Source: Bimastos eiseni (lineage: Eukaryota > Annelida > Clitellata > Crassiclitellata > Lumbricidae). Taken from it: a stretch of 64,000 nucleotides of DNA. The stretch lies in the NCBI GenBank assembly GCA_959347315.1, contig OY365811.1, positions 35,056,571 to 35,120,570 on the forward strand, written 5' to 3'. The notes under the pieces are model-generated. The model did no database searches and had not been told where the DNA came from. It saw only the letters and a program-made list of their open reading frames with translations. The stretch's first letter is position 1. Each line of letters begins with the position of its first letter. This document shows positions 1-9,201 of this stretch, one piece after another. The position numbers and the translations under genes were made by a program.

Positions 1-85
1 CTTTGGTCTGTGCTCGATAGTGTAGTGGCAGCTGTATCATTCCAGAGGACGGGGTTTCAAATCCCCGATGGGGTCGAAAATTAGC
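1..85 (+). repeat. tRNA-like SINE head
   Basis: The stretch resembles a tRNA gene promoter. An A-box-like TAGTGTAGTGG lies near base 19 and a B-box-like GGTTTCAAATCCCC near 53. No acceptor stem or anticodon arm can be folded convincingly, so a SINE head or tRNA pseudogene is likelier than a working tRNA. The window edge cuts its left side. Confidence 0.35.
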
Positions 86-99
86 TCGAGATTTTTGCT

Positions 100-415
100 T
101 CACGTGGGCCAACTTGTCAAATTTGAACTGGGGTCGAAAAAATATTCACCAGTCTAGATTTCCCAATCAGAATTTTGATGAAACTGAAACCGGTAATTTT
201 AAGGGCTAAATTATAGAGAGTGACTGTTGGTTTTCGGTACACGAACTTGATTCTTAGCTGAAACAATATACATTAGCCACTGAAAGCTGATCTGGGGTTT
301 ATGTACTTGGCCCCCACTCGAAGGTAATTCTTGAGAATTATATGGTGAAGTTGAAAAATGAACTGGGGGGTTGAAGCCTCCCAACTCCCGACAATTTAAT
401 CACTGTCTCTGGCCA
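100..415 (+). repeat. Dispersed repeat, uninterrupted copy
   Basis: The interval begins with 'aactggggtcgaaaa' and ends 'caatttaatcactg'. Its two halves recur in the same order and orientation at 4105-4262 and 5640-5792, where they are about 1.4 kb apart. No reading frame or terminal repeats were recognised, so its class is unknown. Confidence 0.6.
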
Positions 416-435
416 ACTCAGCTGTAAGTAGTGCA

Positions 436-1080
436 CAGTGATGGGCACTTTAAACTACTCTAATTATTAACTAATAGTTATAACTACTATAGAAGTAGTT
501 GCCTAGTAGTTATAACTAGTTTTGAAGAAGTAGTTTAAAAAATAGTTATAAGCATTATGCCTGTTTAATGGCATACCTGGAGATTGTTGCGCGATAAGAA
601 CTAGATTAAAGCGGCCTTTGAGGGGTTGGGGCCAGGACGCCACTGGATGACCACAATTAAGTGGGCTGCGTTTCTAAGAGTTTTACAGTTCTGGACTTTG
701 TAGGCTAGACATTATTGTAGTTGTAACAAGTTGGCTTATGTTACTGCTAAAACTGTGCTCTGATCAGGGTGCTTTGTAGCATGTGCTAGTAGCTCTTGTC
801 CTTATTAGTTTATAAATTTTCATTGTGTTTCTGATCATTTTCATTATTTACGTAAAATATCAGCAACTAATACGGGCAATAAATCTGCATATTGCTTGGT
901 GACTTTCAATGCACCATGACGTAACATTAGCAAAGTAGTTGCAAAAGTAGTTAACTACTTATGTGGTAGTTACAAAAGTAGTTATAACTACTTGTCATCT
1001 AAAGTAGTTAAATAGTAGTTATAACTACATGTTTTGAACGTAGTTTTAACTACTAGTCAAGTAGATGGTGCCCATCACTG
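436..1080. mobile_element. Non-autonomous hAT-type transposon (MITE)
   Basis: The 645-bp element begins CAGTGATGGGCA and ends with its inverse TGCCCATCACTG. It is flanked by an 8-bp near-duplication, gtagtgca at 428-435 and gtagtaca at 1081-1088. An 8-bp duplication and termini starting CAGTG are typical of hAT transposons. Both subterminal regions hold many copies of the self-complementary GTAGTTATAACTAC, as expected for subterminal transposase-binding arrays. The centre has no coding potential. Confidence 0.8.
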
Positions 1081-1099
1081 GTAGTACATTAACCATGCA

Positions 1100-1736
1100 C
1101 TGTCTTCTTCTTCCTTCTTCCTCTTCTTCTTCTTCTCCTTCTCCTTCTCCTTCCCCTTCCCCTTCAACTTCCCCTTCCCGACCCCTTCCCCTTCCGCTTC
1201 CTCTTCGTCTTCGTCTTCTTCTCCTTCTCCTTCACCTTCTCCTTCCCCTTCCCCTTCAACTTCCTCTTCCTCTTCTTCTCCTTCCCCTTCCCCTTCCCCT
1301 TCCCCTTCCCCTTCCCCTTCCCCTTCCCCTTCCCCTTCCCCTTCCCCTTCCCCTTCCGTTTCCTCTTCCTCTTCGTCTTCTTCTCCTTCTCCTTCACCTT
1401 CTCCTTCCCCTTCCCCTTCAACTTCCTCTTCCTCTTCTTCTCCTTCCCCTTCCCCTTCCCCTTCCCCTTCCCCTTCCCCTTCCCCTTCCCCTTCCCCTTC
1501 CCCTTCCCCTTCCCCTTCCCCTTCCGTTTCCTCTTCCTCTTCGTCTTCTTCTCCTTCTCCTTCACCTTCTCCTTCCCCTTCCCCTTCAACTTCCTCTTCC
1601 TCTTCTTCTCCTTCCCCTTCCCCTTCCCCTTCCTCTTCCTCTTCCTCTTCTTCTCCTTCTCCTTCTCCTTCTCCTTCTCCTTCACCTTCTCCTTCCCCTT
1701 CCCCTTCAACTTCCTCTTCCTCTTCTTCTTCTTCTG
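1100..1736. repeat. CTTCCC/CTTCTC pyrimidine tract
   Basis: This is about 640 bp of nearly pure pyrimidine on the + strand, built of CTTCCC and CTTCTC hexamers. A longer block of about 170-180 bp (TTCACCTTCTCC, then TTCAACTTCCTC, then an uninterrupted CCCTTC run, then TTCCGTTTCC) recurs about three times. The long reading frames on both strands (Pro/Leu-rich and Lys-rich) are artefacts of the repeat. Such tracts can form triplex DNA. Confidence 0.9.
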
Positions 1737-1823
1737 TGATATTATGACGCTGAATAAACGATTCTGATCAGAGCTCTTTGAACCATTAATGGAACATAAT
1801 ACCTAGATGATAGGCTACTCTAG

Positions 1824-1845
1824 TATATATATATATATATATATG
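1824..1845. repeat. (AT)n microsatellite
   Basis: A short run of alternating A and T, with no other feature. Confidence 0.85.
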
Positions 1846-2578
1846 TATGTATCTGCCAAATGTCGGTTGATTCAGCACTAACCTAATTTGGAGTAGGGGG
1901 ACAGGTTCCCAAATATTTCTCTTTGAACACTCACTGTGTCTACAATATTTCCGAACTTTTAAACGCTTTCTGAACGAAACATATCGTGCTATATGTACAA
2001 ATGCTGGCTATACCTGTAATCTCGTGTGCAGCATACAAAGGCCATACATAGGTACGTAATTGAATTAATGAACTTGATATAGGTCTACTTAGTTGGTCAT
2101 AAATGCAGGCTATCTATGACGAAGCTTTTGTATGTACGTATTTATATTTGTTTCTAGATCTGTGTGAATCTATGTGTGCAAAGATTATATATACCAATAT
2201 TAGCTAGCCAGTGAATTAGTTTGCTCTCTGTAACTATAGGCCTATATAAATAATTTATGATACTGAGCTAAAAATAACAAAGGCGATGCCTGCGCGAGTC
2301 CTAGAGCATTGATGAAATCCATAAAGAACAAGATCAAGGTTCACTATGAAAAAAGGCAATGCATAGTCTTAGATAACTGGAAACGGCAGAGCTTGATGCT
2401 CCCGCACACACGTAGAGCCAAACCAACGGTTCATCATGTAGGCCTATACATAGGTCGTGGTTCGCATACCCACGTGGCCTATTTAAGGGATTTTATCTCG
2501 GGCTAGCACGCACGGTCCTTGCACGGGGACATTCAAATGGCCGAGCGAAGGTTAATCCTTTAACGACATGCATAGGCA

Positions 2579-2646
2579 TGATGATGATGATGATGACGAA
2601 GATGATAACGTTGATGACGATGACGTTGTTGATAACCATAACAATG

Positions 2647-2697
<51 letters not shown>
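2579..2697. repeat. GAT and AAT microsatellites
   Basis: A GAT/GAC-rich stretch runs into about 16 AAT units at 2648-2696. Confidence 0.9.
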
Positions 2698-2811
2698 TTT
2701 ATTGTTCAAATTAACAACAAATCAGAATGAGACAGACATAGTATGAATTGATGAATCGGAGTGATGCTGGCAGCCAGTCAGGGAGCCCATTACGCTGTAT
2801 ATGTAAATTTA

Positions 2812-2905
2812 ATTTAACCAACATCGCCGGTACGGGTATCGAACCCGGTTCATTAGCTCTGCGCCCGTGTGTCATCCATTGCTATACGGCCCCTCGGTCT
2901 GACAT
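2812..2905 (-). repeat. tRNA-derived SINE head
   Basis: On the minus strand a B box reads GGTTCGATACCC, complementary to 2830-2843. The segment matching 2855-2900 has the spacing of the A-box side of a tRNA promoter. The whole resembles the 5' part of a tRNA-derived SINE. No CCA-ready acceptor stem is evident, so a functional tRNA is unlikely. Confidence 0.45.
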
Positions 2906-3639
2906 CTCACGCAAAGTGCGTTGCTTTCAATGGCTCATCGAGAGCGTCGACTCTATTGCACCTATATTCTTAGCCCTATACTGTTAACACCATGCTGTTG
3001 TTTCATCTCATATCTGCTAGCCTACCTGTTGATGTAACTTGTCAAAAAATTAGCAAAATATGTTTTTTCCTAACAAACAACGTTGCATGTATAACACTGC
3101 GCTTGCACCTAGCACGCACTTAGATGCAGTATAGACAAATGATGGCCTATTGATCAGATCGATCGCCTAGAGAGACTATAGGCCTACGCCGGGTTCGAGC
3201 ATCCACATACTATAATTAGGCCTACGTAATTTCAATTACGGCAAATTTAAAATCCATAACATTTTCAGAGTCAATAAATTCAGGCTGGATTCTGCAAGAA
3301 ACACGTACGTACGTAGGCCTAAAAGGTTTCTGATTTCCTATTATTTTATCAGCATAACATTGTCAGAAAACGCTCACTTCATTTTCGCTCAGATGCAGCA
3401 GCTGCTCAAACAATTATTTATCCAGGAGACGACGACTGTTATTTAGGCCTTATAATTAGGCCTACAATTAATCACGCCTGCAGAACTGATGGATACAGAG
3501 GAAGGCAGGGCAGAATTACATTGTTATACTAAGTTCCTCACAATTATATAGCTATGACACATCATTATGGTAAAGATGTCTGGTCTCGAGTGGGTCCTCT
3601 GACACAACTGTTAATCGTCGGCCTAGCTCAGTTAGAAAG

Positions 3640-4085
3640 TCTATGTCCTCTTTATTGATGGGCCCCAAAGTTTCTAGTGCAATTGGAACAAAACTGTGCG
3701 TAGTGGGAGTGTAGCGTATTTGGCGGTTTTTACTGCTGCGACCATTTCAGCCGCTGCGCCTGGTGTTATCGATGTCAGATGGACGTATGAAGCGGCGCAT
3801 GTATGGACACTGATGGCGTCCCAAACGATGTATTTGCCACGCGACCACGGGATCAGCGTCGCCCCATCCGGTCGCCTGCCGTCACTATATGGAACATCCC
3901 AGGCGGTTCCTTGGTGCTTGGGGTGTCCGGCCTGTCCGCTCTCTGGAGGGTCCTCCATAATGACGTCATTCATTGTAAAGTGTCTGCTAGCTGGATTGTC
4001 CCCCAGATTGTTTGCAGACCAGACCGTGGTGTCCTCCTTGGTCCGTCGTTTCGCCGCATTAATTGGCACTGGTGTGGCGAGCACA
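3640..4085 (-). pseudogene. LINE remnant, C-terminal part of the ORF2-like polyprotein
   Basis: The minus strand is open for 136 codons and contains the stretches GKYIVWDAISVHT and TPGAAAEMVAAVKTAKY. They resemble the conserved C-terminal region of many invertebrate non-LTR retrotransposon proteins (form GxxLVWDxTxxDT, then AAxxAxxxKxxKY). No reverse-transcriptase core is present here. A second piece of the same kind of protein, also minus and lying upstream in that orientation, is at 5975-6190. The two may be halves of one insertion broken by later insertions. The family is a guess from memory of motifs. Confidence 0.5.
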
Positions 4086-4104
4086 TAGGTTGAGGCCTAA
4101 GCGC

Positions 4105-4262
4105 CGTGTTTGAATTGTCAAATTTGAACTGGGGGGGTTGAAAATTATCCACATGTCAAAATGTCCCAACCATGATTTGTAGGAACCTTAAACCAGTATA
4201 CAGAGGTTAAATTTCTAAAGGGTGACAGTGAGTGGGTTTGGGGACACGAATTTTATCTTATG
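4105..4262 (+). repeat. Dispersed repeat, left half of an interrupted copy
   Basis: This segment matches 110-255 ('tttgaactggggg...' to 'gggacacgaa'). The right half of the same repeat resumes at 5640, so about 1.4 kb interrupts this copy compared with the one at 100-415. Confidence 0.6.
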
Positions 4263-4275
4263 GTGTTTTTATTTA

Positions 4276-4325
4276 AAGTCAGCAGCCAATGATTGGCACA
4301 ATCAGGGTAACATTGGCTGCTGACG
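4276..4325. other. Perfect stem-loop
   Basis: GTCAGCAGCCAATG is followed about 18 bases later by its exact inverse CATTGGCTGCTGAC. The hairpin has a 14-bp stem. It lies just inside the left edge of the sequence that interrupts the dispersed repeat and may be a terminal or subterminal structure of that insertion. Confidence 0.6.
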
Positions 4326-5639
4326 TTCAGGTAGTTATCATATTTGAGTCCCAGTTTCATTTACTACCAAAGTATACAAGAATCAGTAGTGCTGGCGATT
4401 TTAACCTAGACTGATCTACAGTAGGTATGCTAATATACAGCAAACACTATTATGACCTTACCAATAATGAAGAGATATAAATGAAAACAGGACACCGTAG
4501 TAGTTTTCGTTAATTTTGAACAATTTCAACTGTTGGCAAGCCTATAGTTTTGTCCAGGGCTCCAAATTTGCCTGGTTTCAACCAACTTATAACACACTTG
4601 TCGACATTCCAATGCGCGAGAGGGAGGGCCATTAATACAATCCATAAAGAAGTCATCAACAGAATGTTTATCAGTCTTTTTCTTTCCCTGGTATGATAGA
4701 AATTCATTTGACTAAATCAACTCTCACAATCAGCTTAAGGCATACAGGCAGCACTATCAAAGTCGTTAACTTAACTTGTTAGGCCTACCAAAAATTGCAC
4801 CATCACTGTTGTTGAACATGCCATACTCTTATGCAATATATTATGCTGCTTGTATTTTATTAACAGAAAATTCTTTGGTTACTTTTGTAACCTGTTTTGC
4901 GCCAAAACTGCTCTATTGAACGAATTTTGGGGCCACGATGAGACATCATAAAGGAGTGAAAATTGAGAAAAGTGGAGATACTCAAACTGTAACGAACTAG
5001 TCAAGAGGCAAGTTTTGCAGTCCTTTGGCCATTGTAATTTCTGTTAGAACGAGACTTCTTATACACACTTACCAGCTTTTGATTCATCAGCCTTCTCAGC
5101 TACACTGTCACATCATCTTAATGTGGTTATCGCTGGTCCAGTTTCTCCATCAAGACCATCACATTCTTCAGTATCTGGATATCGCTTTGGCGGGAAAATC
5201 GAAACTTCTGTAAGCTCATTTATGCAGTGCTGAAAGTGGTTTGATGCTACATACCAACTACAAATTTAGGTCAGTGGCAGATTCCATATAACTGCTGTAT
5301 GGGCTTCATCTCAATATCATCCCAGTACGCGCACTCAGCTGCTGCGCCAGTGGGCACACAGCGTATAAGGTGGTCAGAGGTCATGCCCGCTCTCTGACAC
5401 TGCCCGAGACTTATATGTACACCCCCTCGACGTGCTGACTGATGAGGCTTCAGGAAATACTCAGGATAATATTATGATCTTCACCGAGCCACTTCAATGT
5501 TACAGGCAACCCTGTATATTCAAAATAGTATTCAGACACACGCAATTGCCTGCTAGATATTGTTGTTATGTTACTGAAAATGTAACATGACGATTTTTTA
5601 AATAAAAAATATCATAGTTAAAGGCTTAAGCACTAGGGA

Positions 5640-5792
5640 CCAGGTTAAGATACACTAAGCCACTGAAACTTTATCTGAGGGGGGTCTGCCCTGACCACCC
5701 CAAGATAATTTTTGAAAATTAACTAGGGGGGGGGTTGAAAAACGAACTGGGGGGTTGAACCCTCCCAACCCCCCAGACAATTCAATCACTGC
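5640..5792 (+). repeat. Dispersed repeat, right half of an interrupted copy
   Basis: This matches 270-415 of the uninterrupted copy. Shared blocks are 'gccactgaaa', 'gaactggggggttgaa' and 'caattcaatcactg' (the last with one mismatch). The intervening 4263-5639 contains the stem-loop at 4276-4325 and no gene that I could recognise. Confidence 0.6.
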
Positions 5793-5974
5793 CTAAGCGT
5801 ATGCCTATCGCCACTCTGACGGCCTCGATCATTGCTAAGACGTACATAGACCACGTGTGGAGATGTCACTGCTCTAATCTTGCCCTGTTGAGTGGGTCGT
5901 TGAGTGAGAACCACATGTCTGCTCCGTCTAGATCTGTTAAGGGTCTTTCTCATGTTTTCTGATCCTATACGTAG

Positions 5975-6190
5975 ACTCTTCTCGACTCGGCATTGACATC
6001 CAGTCCCTAATCCCTGCCGTCGAGGATTGCGGCCCGAGATTTCTGATATGCAGAAGAAGCCAGCATCGTTACCTTTCTAATCCCGAGACCGCCGTCTCTG
6101 ATCGGAAGCGTGGCCTGTTTCCACTGGATATCATCGAGTTTGATGTTGATTATCGCTTCCAGTCCAAGTCTCATTTGGTTGTCTATTATC
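5975..6190 (-). pseudogene. LINE remnant, post-RT conserved segment
   Basis: Translating the minus strand from about 6190 gives roughly 50 open codons that include QWKQATLPIRDGGLGIRKV, then a stop. The pattern W-x-QA-x-LP-x-x-x-GGLGIR is characteristic of the region downstream of the reverse-transcriptase core in several invertebrate non-LTR retrotransposons. The remnant is short and defective. It has the same orientation as the piece at 3640-4085. Confidence 0.55.
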
Positions 6191-6247
6191 TCTTAGAGTG
6201 GATAACCCCAGCATTGGACGGAACGCAAAAAGTATGTCATCCTCGGG

Positions 6248-8149
6248 CAGGGATGTGGTCTAGAAACCGCGGTCTTGGTCTCGAGACCGGAAAACTGTGG
6301 TCTTGGTCTCGAATGCATGGGTCTTGGTCTTGGAACATCGGTCTTCGTCTCCGTCTTGAATGCGTTGGTCTTGGTCTTAAAGGAATCGTCTTGGGATTGG
6401 TCTCCGTCTTGGGTTAGCGTTCTTGTCATTTGCCGTATAAGAGCAGTTTTTTACATTTGTCGGTTATTTTCGATTAACAACGACACCGGTTGTTTGTAAT
6501 ATAATGTAATGTAAAGCCTAGAACAGTTTTCAGCGCCCACAAAAGCCACGTCATGGAGACCAGCTTATTCACTGGCGTGCGCTATGCCAAATCAAGTCCG
6601 CAATAGCCAATCCTCTCGTTTCCTTTCGGTGCCGGGTCGAAATCCAAGAAGTCAAGCCGAGGAAAAACATTAGGCCCTACGCAATTGTTATGGAGTTACG
6701 GCGTGCTGACCATCTGTATATGCATGTTACTATGTGCAAAAAATGCATTTGCAACGGAGCCAACCATTTTAAAATTTGCCTTCACAAATTTAAAGGTTTT
6801 TGAACAATATATAATTATATATGTGTGGTCGGCCACGTGTAGACACTGTCAGCCTACAATTCCGAGTACAAGTGCACCATTCAAACGAAAGGTTAATATA
6901 CTTGTTCAGATGTCCTAAAGTATTTACCTATCACATACTGTATGTAATTTATTGTGTGCTATTCTCAGGCCGAAGAGAAGGGCTGAACCGGCAAAAGTTC
7001 AGACTGGCCGGCCAAATTGTTTTCTGCACCATTCTTAAGATTAGTATTCTTCAGCAATAAAATTAATGTTTTTGGAATGTTATTCCGTTTTAGTGTCTTA
7101 ATAAAATAAATGAATTGTTTATTAAAAAGGAATATCGGTTTTGGTCTTGGTCTGCATATATAGATTGTCTCGGACCATCAGTCTTGGTCTTGGTCTCGGA
7201 CCAACCGGTCTTAGTCTTGGTCTTGGACCATCCGGTCTTGGTCTCGAGGTTTTGGTCTCGTGCCCAACACTGTCCTCGGGGCTCCGAAACCAGTATTGGG
7301 CACGAGAATAACACCTTGAGACCAAGACCGAGACCAAGACCGAGAGATCCAAGACCAAGACCGGGTGGTCCGAGACCAAGACCATGACGGAGACCGGGTG
7401 GTCCGAGACCAAGACCGAGGGTCCGATACCAAGACCAAGACCGATACTCTTTTTTTATAAACAATTCAATTTATTAATACGCTAAAACGAAATAACACGC
7501 TTATAACATTATTTTTATTGCTAAAGAATACTAAAATTAATAACTGTCCAGTAAACAGTTTTACCGGCCAGTCTGAACTTTTGCGAGTTCAGCCCTTGGC
7601 TTCGACCTAAGAATATAACACCATAGATTACTTACAGTAGGCCTACGTAAGCCTATACGATTGGTAAATACTGAACAAGCAGATCAACGTTCCGTTTGAA
7701 CGGCATAGACGTACTTGTACTCGGAATTGTCGGGTTAATAGTGACTACATGTGGCCGACCACATAATTATTAGATTTTTCCAAAGCTTTGAAATTTGTGA
7801 AAGGAAATTTTGAAATGGCTGGTTCCGTTGCAAATGCATTTTTTTGCGCACAGTAACTTGATATATAGATGATCAGAACGTCATAAATCGAAAAAAATGG
7901 CGTAGGGTCTAAACATCCGGTGTCTAATAAACGAAAATAATCGACAAATATCAAAGAAATTGCTCTGATACGGCAAATGACCAAGAACGCTAATCTAAGA
8001 CGGAGACCAATCCCAAGACCGTTCCTTTAAGACCAAGACCAAGACCGACGCGTTCGAGACCAAGACCAAGATCAAGACCGATGGTCCGAGACCAAGACCG
8101 CAGTTTTCGGTCTCGAGACCAAGACCGCTCTCTCTCGACCACATCCCTG
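6248..8149. mobile_element. Foldback element: long interrupted palindrome
   Basis: The left arm starts CAGGGATGTGGTC at 6248 and the right arm ends with its inverse GACCACATCCCTG at 8149. The arms stay complementary nearly to the centre around 7286. Paired landmarks are the tract at 6420-6460 with 7950-7990, and the GTTTATTAAAAAGGA region at 7115 with 7445. The innermost spacer is only about 20-30 bp (around 7272-7300). Both arms are rich in GGTCTTGGTCTCG units. The left arm carries an extra segment of about 170 bp (6500-6672) that the right arm lacks. The CAGGGATG termini resemble hAT ends, but I found no target-site duplication. Long reading frames here are repeat artefacts. Confidence 0.75.
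6500..6672 (-). repeat. Dispersed repeat inserted in one palindrome arm
   Basis: The segment starts with AATGTAATGTAA and continues through CAGCGCCCACAAAAGCCACG to AAGTCAAGCCGAGGA. Closely similar copies lie at 25765-25985 and 38152-38240. The terminal (AATGT)n run looks like the short simple tail of a LINE- or SINE-derived sequence read in antisense, which would put the 3' end at the left. Strand is assigned on that basis. Confidence 0.6.
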
Positions 8150-8281
8150 ACCGAAACATGATCGTAGTAGTACCAACGCTCCATGTGTTGGAAGGCCATT
8201 CAGATTGCTCACAGCTTGATTCATTGTGTCTATGTGGTCTTGAAGAGCATCATCTAGAGCCTTTCCCTTGAAGAGCGGTGC

Positions 8282-8346
8282 CCCTACATTAATTTATTAT
8301 TAAGTAAAGTTATTATTATTGTTGTTGATGTTGTTGTTGTTGTTGT
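8282..8346. repeat. ATT/GTT microsatellite
   Basis: A short run of TTATTATTG followed by GTTGTTGTT units. The rest of 8150-9038 shows no recognisable feature. Confidence 0.75.
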
Positions 8347-9074
8347 CATTAACTGTTTCAAAAGCTTTGTATGCTTAGCCGCCTTTGGTGAGTTGAGACA
8401 AAAGCCGCATGCGTAAATACATGCGCTACAAAACCAGAATGAAACAGGACGTACTGAGGCATTGATGGACCAATATACCTATTCTTAGATGATGCGGGTT
8501 TGTTTGTATTTCGAAATTGACTTTAAAAATTACATGTTTATCGAAGAAATCTTGATTGCACTCTGAGACTATGGTTAGCAGGTTGAAATTGACAATATTC
8601 AATTATGATTCAGTGTCAAATCGCCCTTTAGAATTGCTGATGCGATGCACCATGACCCCAGGCAGTGTAACACGCAGCATAATTATAGGCCGGCAGAATC
8701 ATTTTAATCCGTGTAGTTATGACTATGAACTTAAGTTATTCAGCACTTGTAACGAAGCTTTCTGAACGCGTGTGTAGTTGACAGTCTAAGAGAGTTCGCC
8801 TTTAACGCCACACATTTTCTAAATCGATTATTATTCTAGCACTCGGTCATTGTTTAACCAAAGCCAAGGTAATAACGCTACTTCACCAATTCGATGGCCT
8901 CTGGACTCTACCCAGATTAATCATGCATTATTTATTTATCATATTCAGGCGTTGCCAATTGGTGAAGGACTGTTCTTTTGTAGGGTTACAGACTGTGTAT
9001 GCTAGCACAGTAGACAATTTTATGCATTTGTTTTCTGGGTGAAAGGTTTGGGGTCTGTCACTCTGTATAATCGA

Positions 9075-9201
9075 ATGATGAAGTCGAGAGCTCGATGTGG
9101 AGGATCATTTCTGCAATGGATGACTGTCATACTCCTAATCTTCATGTTTACAGTAAACATTCGAGTCCTTGGTCCATGGATGAGCCACCGTAATGACTTA
9201 A
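9075..9201 (+). CDS. MGAT4C-like exon 1: start and signal anchor
   Basis: It codes for MMKSRARCGGSFLQW followed by a hydrophobic helix (about residues 16-32). This is the tail-anchor layout of a type II Golgi enzyme and resembles the start of vertebrate MGAT4C. Two adjacent ATGs (9075 and 9078) could serve; the frame is also open 36 bases upstream to an ATG at 9039. The donor is TTAA|GTAAGC at 9202, phase 1. Assignment to this gene rests on topology, position and strand. Confidence 0.55.

Noticed and set aside
1270..1520. CCCTTC runs as a possible internal telomere repeat
   Set aside because: The unit is not the animal TTAGGG/CCCTAA and is mixed with CTTCTC units.
1065..1739. 224-codon Pro/Leu frame and 181-codon Lys/Gly frame
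   Set aside because: Translations of the CTTCCC tract.
7090..7464. Overlapping frames of 75-124 codons on both strands
   Set aside because: They lie at the centre of the foldback palindrome and mirror each other; composition follows the GGTCTTGG unit.
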